Shown piece by piece: positions 55,890 through 64,000 of a stretch of 64,000 bases of DNA. Every line of letters begins with the position of its first letter. Position 1 is the first letter of the stretch. The notes beneath the pieces were generated by a model. That model saw only the letters and a list, made by a program, of their open reading frames with translations, ran no database searches and had not been told where the DNA came from. A program made the translations under genes and the position numbers. The stretch is from Nonomuraea sp. NBC_00507 (GTDB taxonomy: Bacteria; Actinomycetota; Actinomycetes; Streptosporangiales; Streptosporangiaceae): the NCBI RefSeq assembly GCF_036013525.1, contig NZ_CP107853.1, positions 124,001 through 188,000 on the forward strand. Reading direction: 5' to 3'.

Positions 55890-56699
55890 CTAGGTCTGCA
55901 ATTGAGTAAGGCGCTCCTTGCCCCCGTCTAGGGCGGTTAGCACCCAAGGACCATTATGTGTCACGGCAACGCTGTGTTCGAAGTGTGCGGAGGCTTTGCC
56001 GTCGATCGTTACCACGGTCCAGTCGTCGGCCAGCACGCGCGTGCGCTCCGTGCCCAGGTTGACCATCGGCTCGATGGCCAGGCACATGCCCTCCTCCAGC
56101 ACCGGGCCCCGCCCCGGCCGGCCGTGGTTGGCGATCCAGGGGTCCATGTGCATCTCGGTGCCGATGCCGTGGCCGCCGTACTCCTGAGGGATGCCGAACC
56201 GGCCTTGCGACCTGACGTACCGCTCGATCTCGTAGCCGATGTCGGACAGGTGCCGGCCGGGCCGCAGCGCCGCGATGCCGCGCCACATGGACTCTTCCGT
56301 GACCCGCATCAGCTCCGTGAGCTTGGGATCCACTTCGCCGACCGCGACCGTGACCGCCGAGTCGCCATGCCAGCCGTCGAGGATGGCGCCGCAGTCGATC
56401 GAGATGATGTCACCCTCCTGCAGCTTGCGGGCGTTCGTCGGGATGCCGTGCACCACCTCGTCGTTCACCGACGCGCAGATCGTCGCCGGAAAGCCCTGGT
56501 AACCCTTGAACGACGGGATCGCGCCCTCGCCCCTGATCGCCTTCTCGGCGATGGAGTCCAGGTCCAGCGGCGTCATGCCGGGCTCGACCGAGCGCTTCAG
56601 CAGGTCGAGCGTGCGCCCGACCACCAGCCCCGCCGCCCGCATCTTCTCGAGCTGCTGCGGTGACTTGATCTGGATTCCGTGGCGGTTCCTCTTGAACAT
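55890..56699 (-). CDS. map: Methionine aminopeptidase type I
   Basis: Removes initiator methionine. The 269-residue metalloenzyme has GFPATICASVNDEVVHGIPT, metal-binding DGWHGDSAVTVAV, YGGHGIGTEMHMDPWIANHG and EEGMCLAIEPM, giving the five conserved metal ligands. Start ATG 56699 (MFKRNRHGIQ). It follows adk by 110 bp with a hairpin between. The usual infA partner lies further on because two genes intervene. Confidence 0.96.
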   Translation of the reverse strand: MFKRNRHGIQIKSPQQLEKMRAAGLVVGRTLDLLKRSVEPGMTPLDLDSIAEKAIRGEGAIPSFKGYQGFPATICASVNDEVVHGIPTNARKLQEGDIISIDCGAILDGWHGDSAVTVAVGEVDPKLTELMRVTEESMWRGIAALRPGRHLSDIGYEIERYVRSQGRFGIPQEYGGHGIGTEMHMDPWIANHGRPGRGPVLEEGMCLAIEPMVNLGTERTRVLADDWTVVTIDGKASAHFEHSVAVTHNGPWVLTALDGGKERLTQLQT

Positions 56700-56760
56700 G
56701 TTCTGCCCCCCTGGGTCTCAACGGGCCACCTGGGGGCCCAATTCCCCCACAATAGCCGCG

Positions 56761-56786
56761 AGGTGGCACGGAAACCCGTGCCACCT
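56761..56786 (-). terminator. 11-bp hairpin between adk and map
   Basis: AGGTGGCACGG (56761-56771) pairs with CCGTGCCACCT (56776-56786), loop AAAC, 22 bp after the adk stop. Probably a terminator or attenuator at the end of the secY-adk unit. Confidence 0.65.
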
Positions 56787-56808
56787 CCGCAGATCGGTGC
56801 CGCCGCAG

Positions 56809-57459
56809 CTAGCCCATGAACGGGCGGATCGCCTCCATGGCTCGCTGGGTGACCTCTTCGACCGGTCCGGTCGCGTCGACCCCCACGAGGATGCCCTCGT
56901 CGGCGTAGTAGGAGACCAGCGGCGCCGTCTGCTCCTGGTAGACCTCCAGGCGATGCCGGACGGTCTCCTCCTTGTCGTCGTCCCGCTGGAACAACGCGCC
57001 CCCGCACGCGTCGCACCTGTCGTCCTTCTTGTCATCGAACTCGACGTGCCAGATGCGGCCGCACTGGCTGCACGTGCGCCGGCCGGCCAGCCGCCTGACC
57101 ACCTCGTCGTCATCCACGACAAGCTCAAGGACGAGGTCCAGCGCCTGGCCCCAGTCCTTGAGCATGTCGCGCAGGATCTCGGCCTGCGCGACATTGCGCG
57201 GGAAGCCGTCGAGCAGGAAACCGTCCTGCGCGTCCGGCTCCGAGAGGCGGTCACGGACCATGGCGATGGTGACCTCATCGGGCACCAGGTCGCCACGGTC
57301 CATATATGTCTTGGCCAGCCTGCCAAGATCCGTGCCACCCGAGACGTTGGCACGGAAGATGTCACCTGTCGAGATCTTCGGGATGGACAGGTTCGATGCG
57401 ATGTACTGAGCCTGTGTCCCCTTACCCGCTCCGGGGGGCCCGACCAGAACGAGACGCAT
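56809..57459 (-). CDS. adk: Adenylate kinase with zinc lid
   Basis: A 216-residue kinase converting ATP plus AMP to two ADP. The P-loop is [17 protein letters not shown], then [10 protein letters not shown] and [13 protein letters not shown]. The long lid contains a four-cysteine zinc site ([13 protein letters not shown] and DRCDACGG). It begins immediately after the secY stop, so they are co-transcribed. Confidence 0.96.
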   Translation of the reverse strand: MRLVLVGPPGAGKGTQAQYIASNLSIPKISTGDIFRANVSGGTDLGRLAKTYMDRGDLVPDEVTIAMVRDRLSEPDAQDGFLLDGFPRNVAQAEILRDMLKDWGQALDLVLELVVDDDEVVRRLAGRRTCSQCGRIWHVEFDDKKDDRCDACGGALFQRDDDKEETVRHRLEVYQEQTAPLVSYYADEGILVGVDATGPVEEVTQRAMEAIRPFMG

Positions 57460-58767
57460 CTACCGCAGGAAGCCTTCGTAATTACGCTGCTGCAGCTGAC
57501 TCTCGACCTGCTTAACCGTGTCCAGACCGACGCCTACCATGATCAGAATGCTCGTCCCTCCGAACGGGAAGTTCTGGCTCGCACCGGCGATCGCCAGCGC
57601 GACGATCGGGACCATGGAGATCAGACCCAGATAGATCGCGCCCGGCGTGGTCAGACGGGTGAGCACGAAGTTCAGGTATTCAGCCGTCGGCCGGCCGGGG
57701 CGGATGCCCGGAATGAAACCACCGTACTTCTTCATGTTGTCGGCGACTTCAGCGGGGTTGAACGTAATGGATACGTAGAAGTACGTGAAGAAGATGATCA
57801 GCAGGAAGAACGTGGCCATGTAGATCGGGGTGTCGCCCGTGGCCAGGTTCTGAGAGATCCACCGGATCACCACGTTGTCGCTCGTCTGGAAGAGCGACGT
57901 GACGAGTTGCGGCAGGTAGAGCAGCGAAGAGGCGAAGATGACCGGGATGATGCCGGCCTGGTTGACCTTGAGCGGGATGTAGGTGGACGTGCCGCCGTAC
58001 ATCCTGCGGCCGACCATCCGCTTGGCGTATTGAACCGGGATGCGCCGCTGCCCCTGCTCGACGAAGACCACTGCGGCGATCATGAAGACGCCGACCACCA
58101 TGACCACCGCGAAGGTGAACTTGTTGGCCTGGAAGATGTTGGCCAGCTCGGACGGGAAGACCGCGACGATCTGGGTGAAGATCAGAATGGACATGCCGTT
58201 GCCGACGCCCCGGTCGGTGATCAGCTCGCCCAGCCACATGATGACGGACGTGCCGGCCGTCATGATGACCACCATCGTGACGATGCCGAAGATGTTGTCG
58301 GGGTCGAGCAGGACGTCCTGCTGGCAGTTCGGGAAGAGCTGGCCGGTGCGGGCCAGCGCGATGAACGCTGTGGACTGCAGGACCGCGAGTCCGATGGTCA
58401 GATAACGCGTATACTGCGTGATCTTGGTTTGGCCGGACTGGCCTTCCTTCTTCAGTGCCTCGAGGCGCGGGATCACGACGACGAGCAGCTGGAGAATGAT
58501 GCTCGCGGTGATGTACGGCATGATGCCGAGCGCGAACACTGAAAGTTTCAGGAGGGCGCCGCCGCTGAACAGCTGCACCATCCCGTAGATGTTGCCGGTG
58601 TCTTGATCAGCGCGCGCCTGGTTGAAACAGGCCGCCAGATTCTGTACGTGAACTCCCGGAGTCGGAAGAACCGAGCCGAGACGGAAAAGCGCGATGATGC
58701 CCAAGGTGAAGAGCAACTTCTTGCGCAGGTCCGGCGTCCGGAACGCCCGGGTAAACGCGGTCAGCAC
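57460..58767 (-). CDS. secY: Preprotein translocase subunit SecY
   Basis: A 435-residue ten-span channel protein of the Sec translocon. It has LTAFTRAFRTPDLRKKLLFT, SVFALGIMPYITASIILQLL, QGQRRIPVQYAKRMVGRRMY and the C-terminal FGGTSILIMVGVGLDTVKQV. GTG 58767 has AGGAGGG upstream. It is separated from rplO by a hairpin and about 170 bp, so it may have its own promoter. Confidence 0.96.
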   Translation of the reverse strand: MLTAFTRAFRTPDLRKKLLFTLGIIALFRLGSVLPTPGVHVQNLAACFNQARADQDTGNIYGMVQLFSGGALLKLSVFALGIMPYITASIILQLLVVVIPRLEALKKEGQSGQTKITQYTRYLTIGLAVLQSTAFIALARTGQLFPNCQQDVLLDPDNIFGIVTMVVIMTAGTSVIMWLGELITDRGVGNGMSILIFTQIVAVFPSELANIFQANKFTFAVVMVVGVFMIAAVVFVEQGQRRIPVQYAKRMVGRRMYGGTSTYIPLKVNQAGIIPVIFASSLLYLPQLVTSLFQTSDNVVIRWISQNLATGDTPIYMATFFLLIIFFTYFYVSITFNPAEVADNMKKYGGFIPGIRPGRPTAEYLNFVLTRLTTPGAIYLGLISMVPIVALAIAGASQNFPFGGTSILIMVGVGLDTVKQVESQLQQRNYEGFLR

Positions 58768-58892
58768 GGTCCCTCCTGCGCGCCTATAAGGCGATGTGAG
58801 TATGCGGCGATGGTGCGGGGATCTGCCATCTGAGTCTCATTGTCAAACGAGCCGGACAGAAGCCTGCCGTCTGCGAACTCTAACGCACTACG

Positions 58893-58925
58893 GGCGTGGG
58901 GGCCCATTGTCAGAACCCCCACGCC
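58893..58925 (-). terminator. 10-bp hairpin between rplO and secY
   Basis: GGCGTGGGGG (58893-58902) pairs with CCCCCACGCC (58916-58925), 13-nt loop, 15 bp after the rplO stop. It marks the probable end of the spc ribosomal unit before secY. Confidence 0.65.
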
Positions 58926-58939
58926 TCGTCATAGCGTTG

Positions 58940-59395
58940 CTACAGCTCGGTAACGGAGCCACCTGCGGCGGCGATCTTTTCCTTCGCGGCGGCCGAGAAG
59001 GCGTGAGCCTGCACGTTCACCGCGACGGAGATCTCGCCGGTGCCGAGCACCTTGACGAGCTGGTTCTTGCGAACAGCACCCTTGGCGACCAGCGTCTCGA
59101 CGGTGACCTCGCCACCCTCGGGGAACAGCTCGCCGAGCCTGTCAAGGTTGACGACCTGGTAGGTCGTCTTGAACATGGCGTTGGAGAAGCCCTTGAGCTT
59201 CGGCAGACGCCTCTGCAGCGGCACCTGGCCACCCTCGAAACCGAGGGGAACCGTCGTACGGGCGTGGCTGCCCTTGGTGCCGCGACCGGCCGTCTTGCCC
59301 TTCGACGCCTCGCCACGACCCTTGCGGATCTTGGCCTTGTTGGCGCCGGGAGCAGGACGCAGGTCGTGAATCTTGAGCGGAGCCTTGTCAGTCAT
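58940..59395 (-). CDS. rplO: 50S ribosomal protein L15
   Basis: A 151-residue protein. It has the basic glycine-rich start [20 protein letters not shown] and [15 protein letters not shown], then [20 protein letters not shown] and a C-terminal alpha/beta part ending [13 protein letters not shown]. It starts 3 bp after rpmD in the spc unit. Confidence 0.97.
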   Translation of the reverse strand: MTDKAPLKIHDLRPAPGANKAKIRKGRGEASKGKTAGRGTKGSHARTTVPLGFEGGQVPLQRRLPKLKGFSNAMFKTTYQVVNLDRLGELFPEGGEVTVETLVAKGAVRKNQLVKVLGTGEISVAVNVQAHAFSAAAKEKIAAAGGSVTEL

Positions 59396-59397
59396 GA

Positions 59398-59580
59398 CTA
59401 GTCGACCTCTTCCACCTCGACGAGGTGCGTCACCACGGAGACCATCCCGCGAATCTCGGGCCGGTCCTCCTTGACGACGACATCGCCGATTCGCTTCAGG
59501 CCAAGCGAACGCAGCGAGTCACGCTGGTTCTGCTTGCCACCGATCTTCGAGCGAACCTGAGTGATCTTCAGGCGTGCCAT
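59398..59580 (-). CDS. rpmD: 50S ribosomal protein L30
   Basis: A 60-residue protein from ATG 59580. The sequence [20 protein letters not shown], then [20 protein letters not shown], is a standard L30. The longer upstream frame is the shadow of rpsE. It follows rpsE by 2 bp. Confidence 0.96.
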   Translation of the reverse strand: MARLKITQVRSKIGGKQNQRDSLRSLGLKRIGDVVVKEDRPEIRGMVSVVTHLVEVEEVD

Positions 59581-59582
59581 GA

Positions 59583-60212
59583 CTAGCTCACCGCCTTGGC
59601 GGCCGCGGCCTCCGCGATGCCCTCGCGCTGAGCCTTGAGCATCCGGGCCGGAGCCACGTCCTCGATCGGCAGGCCACGGCGGGCGGCGATCTCCTCGGGC
59701 CGGGAAAGGCCCTTCAGAGCCGCCACAGTGGCGTGCACGATGTTGATCGGGTTGTCCGAGCCGAGCGACTTGGACAGCACGTCGTGGATGCCCGCGCACT
59801 CCAGCACCGCACGCACCGGGCCACCGGCGATGACGCCGGTACCGGCCGAGGCCGGACGCAGGAAGACGACGCCGGCCGCCTCCTCGCCCTGCACGGTGTG
59901 CGGGATGGTGCCCTGGATGCGGGGCACCTTGAAGAAGTGCTTCTTCGCTTCCTCGACGCCCTTGGCGATGGCCGCGGGGACTTCCTTGGCCTTGCCATAG
60001 CCGACGCCGACCAGGCCGTTGCCGTCACCGACGACGACGAGGGCGGTGAAGCTGAAGCGACGACCACCCTTCACGACCTTGGCCACTCGGTTGATCTTCA
60101 CTACGCGCTCGATGTACGAGACGCCCTTGTCGGCGGCGCCACCGCGGCGATCGTCACGACGGTCCCGCCGCTCGCCACCGGTGCCGCCACCGCGACGCGG
60201 AGCTGCAGCCAT
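59583..60212 (-). CDS. rpsE: 30S ribosomal protein S5
   Basis: A 209-residue protein involved in accuracy. An Arg/Asp/Gly-rich N-terminal extension ([20 protein letters not shown]) precedes the core [40 protein letters not shown] and [23 protein letters not shown] 60212 with GAGGA upstream. In the spc order between rplR and rpmD. Confidence 0.97.
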   Translation of the reverse strand: MAAAPRRGGGTGGERRDRRDDRRGGAADKGVSYIERVVKINRVAKVVKGGRRFSFTALVVVGDGNGLVGVGYGKAKEVPAAIAKGVEEAKKHFFKVPRIQGTIPHTVQGEEAAGVVFLRPASAGTGVIAGGPVRAVLECAGIHDVLSKSLGSDNPINIVHATVAALKGLSRPEEIAARRGLPIEDVAPARMLKAQREGIAEAAAAKAVS

Positions 60213-60237
60213 CAGTGGTTCCTCATCTCAGTTGCCA

Positions 60238-60621
60238 TCAGAATTCGAGCCCGCCTTCGCGGGCGCTGTCCGCCAGGGCCGCGATGCGACCGGCGTAGCG
60301 GTTGCCACCGCGGTCGAAGACGACCGCCGTGATCCCGGCTTCCTTGGCCCGCTGAGCGAGGAGCTCGCCGACCTTCTTGGCCTTCTCCGTCTTGTCCGCC
60401 TCCAGGGAGCGCAGCGAGGGGTCCATGGTGGACGCGCTCACCAGCGTGTGGCCGACGGTGTCGTCCACGATCTGGACGAACATGTGACGGGTCGAACGGT
60501 TGACGACCAGGCGCGGACGCGCGGTCGTGCCGACGACGTTCTTGCGGACGCGGCGGTGACGGCGGGCCCGCGAGACGGTGCGGGCAGCCGTGTGCTTGCT
60601 GAACGCAGTCTTCGGAGCCAT
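60238..60621 (-). CDS. rplR: 50S ribosomal protein L18
   Basis: A 127-residue 5S rRNA-binding protein. It has [40 protein letters not shown], and [20 protein letters not shown]. The start follows rplF by 2 bp. Length normal. Confidence 0.97.
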   Translation of the reverse strand: MAPKTAFSKHTAARTVSRARRHRRVRKNVVGTTARPRLVVNRSTRHMFVQIVDDTVGHTLVSASTMDPSLRSLEADKTEKAKKVGELLAQRAKEAGITAVVFDRGGNRYAGRIAALADSAREGGLEF

Positions 60622-60623
60622 GC

Positions 60624-61166
60624 CTACTTACCAGCCTTTCCGACCTTGCGGCGGATCTGTTCGCCCTGGTAACGCACGCCCTTGCCCTTATACGGGTCAG
60701 GCTTGCGCAACTTTCGGATGTTGGCCGCGACCTCGCCGACCTTCTGCTTGTCGATGCCGTCCACGTGGAACACGGTGGGCTTCTCGACGCGGAAGGAGAC
60801 GCCCTCAGGGGCGTCGACGATGACCGGGTGACTGAAGCCCAGCGAGAACTCCAGCTGCGACGGGCCCTTGGCCTGAACGCGGTAACCGACGCCGACGATC
60901 TCCAGGGACTTCGAGTAGCCCTGGGTGACGCCCTGCACCATGTTGGCGATCAGCGTCCTGGACAGGCCGTGCAGCGCACGCACCTTGTTCTCGTCGTTGG
61001 GCCGGGTGACGGCGATGGAGCCGTCCTCGTCCCGAGCCACCTTGATGGGCTCGGCGACCGTGTGACTGAGCGTGCCCTTCGGGCCCTTGACCTGGACATC
61101 CTGGCCGTCGATCGTGATGTCTACGCCACTGGGCACAGGGATGGGCAGCCGTCCGATTCTCGACAT
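60624..61166 (-). CDS. rplF: 50S ribosomal protein L6
   Basis: A 180-residue protein from ATG 61166. It begins [20 protein letters not shown] and has [40 protein letters not shown] and the C-terminal [20 protein letters not shown]. The upstream longer frame is not conserved. It is 16 bp after rpsH. Confidence 0.97.
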   Translation of the reverse strand: MSRIGRLPIPVPSGVDITIDGQDVQVKGPKGTLSHTVAEPIKVARDEDGSIAVTRPNDENKVRALHGLSRTLIANMVQGVTQGYSKSLEIVGVGYRVQAKGPSQLEFSLGFSHPVIVDAPEGVSFRVEKPTVFHVDGIDKQKVGEVAANIRKLRKPDPYKGKGVRYQGEQIRRKVGKAGK

Positions 61167-61182
61167 GCTGTGTTCCTCCCCT

Positions 61183-61581
61183 CTACCAGACGTAGGCGAG
61201 GACTTCCCCGCCCACACCACGCTTGCCGGCCTGCTTGTCGGTCATGAGGCCGTGGGACGTCGAGATGATCGCGACGCCCAGTCCGCCCAGGACTCGAGGC
61301 AGGTTGTCCTTCTTCGCATAAACCCGCAGACCGGGCTTGGAAACCCGGCGCAGGCCCGCGAGCGACCGCTCACGGGTGGGCCCGAACTTGAGCTCCACCA
61401 CGAGGTTCTTCCCAACCTTGGCGTCTTCGACGGTCCAGGCCTGGATGTAGCCCTCCTGCTGGAGGATCTCGGCGATGTGCGCCTTGATCTTCGAATACGG
61501 CATCGACACGCTGTCGTGGTACGCCGAGTTCGCATTGCGCAGACGAGTCAGCATGTCTGCAATCGGGTCGGTCATCGTCAT
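61183..61581 (-). CDS. rpsH: 30S ribosomal protein S8
   Basis: A 132-residue protein from ATG 61581 (a second ATG is two codons later). It has [34 protein letters not shown] and the C-terminal [20 protein letters not shown] plus [10 protein letters not shown]8 binds its own operon mRNA in E. coli. A 145-bp gap with a hairpin separates it from rpsN. Confidence 0.97.
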   Translation of the reverse strand: MTMTDPIADMLTRLRNANSAYHDSVSMPYSKIKAHIAEILQQEGYIQAWTVEDAKVGKNLVVELKFGPTRERSLAGLRRVSKPGLRVYAKKDNLPRVLGGLGVAIISTSHGLMTDKQAGKRGVGGEVLAYVW

Positions 61582-61695
61582 GATGGCCAGTGGCCTTCCT
61601 CGCCGCGGTTTCCAGTCGGCCAAGCGGAGCTCTGCCGGTGGACCTTCGGCGCGGTCACGGACGCAAAGCGCGTCCTGATCTTCTTGATATGTACG

Positions 61696-61718
61696 GGGGG
61701 CGACGCGGGGCCGCCCCC
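61696..61718 (-). terminator. Hairpin between rpsN and rpsH
   Basis: GGGGGCG (61696-61702) pairs with CGCCCCC (61712-61718), starting 8 bp after the rpsN stop. The stem is short but pure G/C. It lies in an unusual 145-bp gap inside the spc cluster, so an attenuator or new promoter may be there. Confidence 0.5.
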
Positions 61719-61726
61719 TAGGGTAT

Positions 61727-61912
61727 CTACCAGCTGGACTTGGTGATGCCGGGCAGTTCGCCCCGGTGCGCCATCTCGCGGAAGCACACGCGGCAAAGCC
61801 CGAACTTGCGGTAGACGGCGCGCGGCCGGCCACAACGCGTGCACCGGGTGTAGGCCCGGACCTCGAACTTCTGCTTGCGCCCCGCCTTGGCGATCAGCGA
61901 CTTCTTCGCCAT
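61727..61912 (-). CDS. rpsN: 30S ribosomal protein S14 type Z
   Basis: A 61-residue zinc-binding S14 (type Z). It has [20 protein letters not shown], then [26 protein letters not shown] CxxC pairs (four cysteines) and ends [11 protein letters not shown]. The start is 4 bp after the rplE stop. This zinc form often has a non-zinc paralogue elsewhere. Confidence 0.96.
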   Translation of the reverse strand: MAKKSLIAKAGRKQKFEVRAYTRCTRCGRPRAVYRKFGLCRVCFREMAHRGELPGITKSSW

Positions 61913-61916
61913 TGGA

Positions 61917-62492
61917 TCAGGCCTCCTTGAAAGGGAAGCCGAGGAGCTTCAGCAGCGCCCGGCCCTGGTCGTCGTTCTTCGCGGTGGTCACGATCGTGAT
62001 GTCCATGCCCCGCGGCCGGTCGACCTTGTCCTGGTCGACCTCGTGGAACATGACCTGCTCGGTCAGACCGAAGGTGTAGTTGCCGTTGCCGTCGAACTGC
62101 TTGGGCGACAGGCCGCGGAAGTCCCGGATACGGGGCAGCGCCAGCGCCAGCAGCCGGTCCAGGAACTCCCACATGCGGTCGCCGCGCAGCGTGACGTGCG
62201 CGCCGATCGGCATGCCCTCACGCAGCTTGAACTGCGCGATGGACTTGCGGGCCCGGACCACGGCCGGCTTCTGGCCGGTGATCGCGGTGAGGTCGCGGAC
62301 GGCGCCCTCGATGAGCTTCGAGTCGCGAGCCGCCTCGCCGACGCCCATGTTGACCTTGATCTTGGTCAGGGCCGGGATCTGCATGACGTTCTCGATGCCG
62401 AACTGCTCGCGAAGCTGCTGCGCGATCTCCTCGCGGTACTTCGTCTTGAGTCGCGGCGTCGGACGCTCGGTCTCAGTGGTCGTGGCGGTCAT
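61917..62492 (-). CDS. rplE: 50S ribosomal protein L5
   Basis: A 191-residue 5S rRNA-binding protein. It has [40 protein letters not shown], and [20 protein letters not shown] with [22 protein letters not shown] overlaps the rplX stop (ATGA). Normal length. Confidence 0.97.
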   Translation of the reverse strand: MTATTTETERPTPRLKTKYREEIAQQLREQFGIENVMQIPALTKIKVNMGVGEAARDSKLIEGAVRDLTAITGQKPAVVRARKSIAQFKLREGMPIGAHVTLRGDRMWEFLDRLLALALPRIRDFRGLSPKQFDGNGNYTFGLTEQVMFHEVDQDKVDRPRGMDITIVTTAKNDDQGRALLKLLGFPFKEA

Positions 62493-62800
62493 CAGCTGTC
62501 CTCACCCGTCTTCTCGTCGGCCTTCTTCTCGTCGGCCTTCTTGTCGGCGGGCTTGTCGTCCTTGAGCTTCTTCACGTTCGAGACGTGGATCGGGGCCTCC
62601 ATGGTCTGCACGCCACCCGTCTTGGCGCCGCGCGGACCCTGGTTGGACTCCTTCTCGTGCTTCTTGATCATGTTGACGCCCTCGACCACCACGCGGTCCT
62701 CGCGCGGGAGAGCGGCGATCACACGGCCCTTGGCACCCTTGTCCTTGCCCGCGATGACCTGAACCAGGTCACCCTTCTTCACATGCAACGACTTCGGCAT
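62492..62800 (-). CDS. rplX: 50S ribosomal protein L24
   Basis: A 102-residue protein from ATG 62800, overlapping the rplN stop. It has the KOW motif [20 protein letters not shown] and [20 protein letters not shown], and a charged Lys/Asp/Glu tail ([20 protein letters not shown]) that is longer than usual. The tail is low complexity. Confidence 0.97.
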   Translation of the reverse strand: MPKSLHVKKGDLVQVIAGKDKGAKGRVIAALPREDRVVVEGVNMIKKHEKESNQGPRGAKTGGVQTMEAPIHVSNVKKLKDDKPADKKADEKKADEKTGEDS

Positions 62801-63171
62801 CACAGCACCTCCGGGGCGAGCGAGATGATCCGCATGAACTTCTTGTCACGCAGCTCGCGACCGACCGGGCCGAAGATACGAGTGCCGCGAGGGTCACCGC
62901 TGTCCTTGATGATGACGGCGGCGTTCTCGTCGAAGCGGATGTAGGAGCCGTCGGGCCGGCGGCGCTCCTTGACCGTGCGGACGATGACGGCCTTGACCAC
63001 GTCGCCCTTCTTGACGCCAGTGCTGCCGGGCAGCGCGTCCTTGACAGTGGCGACGATGACGTCGCCGATACCGGCGTAGCGTCGGCCCGAGCCACCGAGA
63101 ACACGGATGCAAAGGATCTCCTTTGCGCCCGTGTTGTCGGCGACCTTGAGCCGCGACTCCTGCTGGATCAC
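62800..63171 (-). CDS. rplN: 50S ribosomal protein L14
   Basis: A 123-residue protein from GTG 63171. It begins [20 protein letters not shown] and has [40 protein letters not shown]. First gene of the spc unit; a 190-bp structured gap separates it from rpsQ of the S10 unit. Confidence 0.97.
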   Translation of the reverse strand: MIQQESRLKVADNTGAKEILCIRVLGGSGRRYAGIGDVIVATVKDALPGSTGVKKGDVVKAVIVRTVKERRRPDGSYIRFDENAAVIIKDSGDPRGTRIFGPVGRELRDKKFMRIISLAPEVL

Positions 63172-63361
63172 GTTGAACTCCTGTTAGTCGCGCCGGTTCT
63201 CATTTCTGAGCCTGGCGGAACCGTCGTTGTCTTGTTCCCACGGCCACAGCCCTCGCTGAGGGCCGCACCGCAGGCGACGCGGGACCAGGTGGCCCCGCGT
63301 CCTTGGACGCCGTCGTGGGGGCTCTGAGAGCCCCCACGAGGCGCGGTATATCCGAGAGGGC
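63172..63361 (-). other. 190-bp structured gap between S10 and spc units
   Basis: On the minus strand a 12-bp perfect hairpin (63313-63339, loop TGA) follows the rpsQ stop after 22 bp and should terminate or attenuate the S10 transcript. Downstream is GCCCTC/GAGGGC (about 63249-63263 on plus) and other G/C stems, then the leader of rplN with an AACAGGAG ribosome-binding site. A spc promoter probably lies here. Confidence 0.6.
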
Positions 63362-63652
63362 CTACTTGGCCTTCTCGAGGATCTCCACGACCCTCCACCG
63401 CTTGGTGGCGGAGAGGGGGCGGGTCTCCATGAGCAGCACGCGGTCGCCGACGCCGCAGGCGTTGGCCTCGTCGTGTGCCTTGTACTTGGTCGTACGGCGG
63501 ATGACCTTGCCGTACAGACGGTGCTTCACGCGGTCCTCGACGGCGACGACGACGGTCTTGTCCATCTTGTCGCTGACGACCAGGCCCTCGCGGACCTTGC
63601 GGAAGTGCCGCGCGTTCTCGGTGGTGTTCTCAGTGGTCTCGGTCTCAGCCAT
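63362..63652 (-). CDS. rpsQ: 30S ribosomal protein S17
   Basis: A 96-residue protein with a Thr/Glu-rich start ([20 protein letters not shown]), then [40 protein letters not shown] and [20 protein letters not shown]. It overlaps rpmC by 8 bp. Last gene of the S10 unit. Confidence 0.97.
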   Translation of the reverse strand: MAETETTENTTENARHFRKVREGLVVSDKMDKTVVVAVEDRVKHRLYGKVIRRTTKYKAHDEANACGVGDRVLLMETRPLSATKRWRVVEILEKAK

Positions 63653-63881
63653 CGCTCGTCTCCTTCTCGACCGTGACGATGCCGAGCTCGCGCTCGCGCA
63701 TCACGGTGTAGATACGGGCGATCTCGCGGCGGACGGCACGCAACCGCCCGTGGCTCTCCAACTGACCGGTCGCCGCCTGGAAGCGGAGGTTGAACAGCTC
63801 CTCCTTGGCTTCCTTGAGCTTCTGGACCAGGGTGTCCTGGTCCTCCACTCGCAGCTCGCCGGCGGTCAGGCCCTTAGCCAT
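63645..63881 (-). CDS. rpmC: 50S ribosomal protein L29
   Basis: A 78-residue protein from ATG 63881. It has [40 protein letters not shown] and [19 protein letters not shown]. It overlaps the rplP stop by ATGA and rpsQ by 8 bp, the tight S10 arrangement. Confidence 0.97.
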   Translation of the reverse strand: MAKGLTAGELRVEDQDTLVQKLKEAKEELFNLRFQAATGQLESHGRLRAVRREIARIYTVMRERELGIVTVEKETSDG

Positions 63882-64000
63882 CACGCCTCACCCACTTCAC
63901 GCTTAACGATCTTGCACTTCATCGGGAGCTTGTGAATCGCCCTGGTGAGCGCCTCACGCGCCACCGACTCCGCCACGCCGGACAGCTCGAACATCACGCG
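63881..64000 (-). CDS. rplP: 50S ribosomal protein L16 (C-terminal fragment, cut by window edge)
   Basis: The last 39 residues of L16: [20 protein letters not shown], then [19 protein letters not shown] and TGA at 63881-63883. This is the conserved end of L16, followed by rpmC as expected. The gene continues beyond 64000. Confidence 0.95.
   Translation of the reverse strand, partial: RVMFELSGVAESVAREALTRAIHKLPMKCKIVKREVGEA

Overview
This window is high-GC actinobacterial chromosome. GTG and TTG starts are common, third codon positions are strongly G/C, and the gene content (GuaB3, ShbA-type sigma factor, DUF5319, histidine-tailed GroEL1 with CIRCE, PhoX-family protein, type Z S14) points to Actinomycetes. 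The gene neighbourhoods look most like Streptosporangiales (Nonomuraea or a relative); this is inference from gene order, not a database match. I recognise no tRNA, rRNA, CRISPR array, insertion sequence or prophage.

Layout. (1) 1-6281: glycerol-3-phosphate dehydrogenase (cut by the window edge), a DeoR-family regulator, and a tightly overlapping four-gene amino-sugar operon (SIS isomerase/deaminase, N-acetylhexosamine-6-phosphate deacetylase, PfkB kinase, class II aldolase) with no transporter beside it. (2) 6271-10585: small accessory genes (GNAT, APH-like kinase, SDR, an ECF42-type sigma factor, an L7/L12-like mini-protein, a Uma2-type nuclease fold). (3) 10628-16026: the conserved guaB3-guaB / regulator / DUF5319 / shbA block. 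(4) 16352-19906: hypotheticals, an HxlR regulator, and a second ECF42 sigma factor with its YCII/DGPF partner. (5) 19967-24831: groEL1-groES under a CIRCE operator, an epimerase/MarR divergent pair, and a THUMP-like methyltransferase. (6) 25028-26983: a large coiled-coil protein built of 11-residue repeats that change to 7-residue repeats. (7) 27022-36146: t6A genes (tsaD, rimI, tsaB, tsaE) with alr, nnr and acpS, interrupted by a sortase/lipoprotein module and a damaged phosphotransferase gene. (8) 36160-43013: a PhoX-family protein, coaA, a DUF389 membrane protein and a four-gene ABC exporter operon. (9) 43052-50636: glmM-rpsI-rplM, then three secreted or membrane proteins including two diverged tandem paralogues, and truA. 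(10) 50708-64000: the alpha, spc and S10 ribosomal superoperon (rplQ back to a partial rplP), with rpoA, infA, map, adk and secY, all on the minus strand.

How it fits together. Housekeeping blocks (purine synthesis, chaperonins, t6A modification, cell-wall precursors, translation and secretion) alternate with short accessory segments. The ribosomal superoperon is broken at seven places by near-perfect hairpins just after stop codons, suggesting several promoter/terminator modules. The most unusual elements are the hendecad-to-heptad coiled-coil protein, the tandem membrane paralogues at 46496-49793, the sortase module inside the t6A block, and a pair of strong hairpins in the guaB divergent promoter region that may end an unannotated small RNA.
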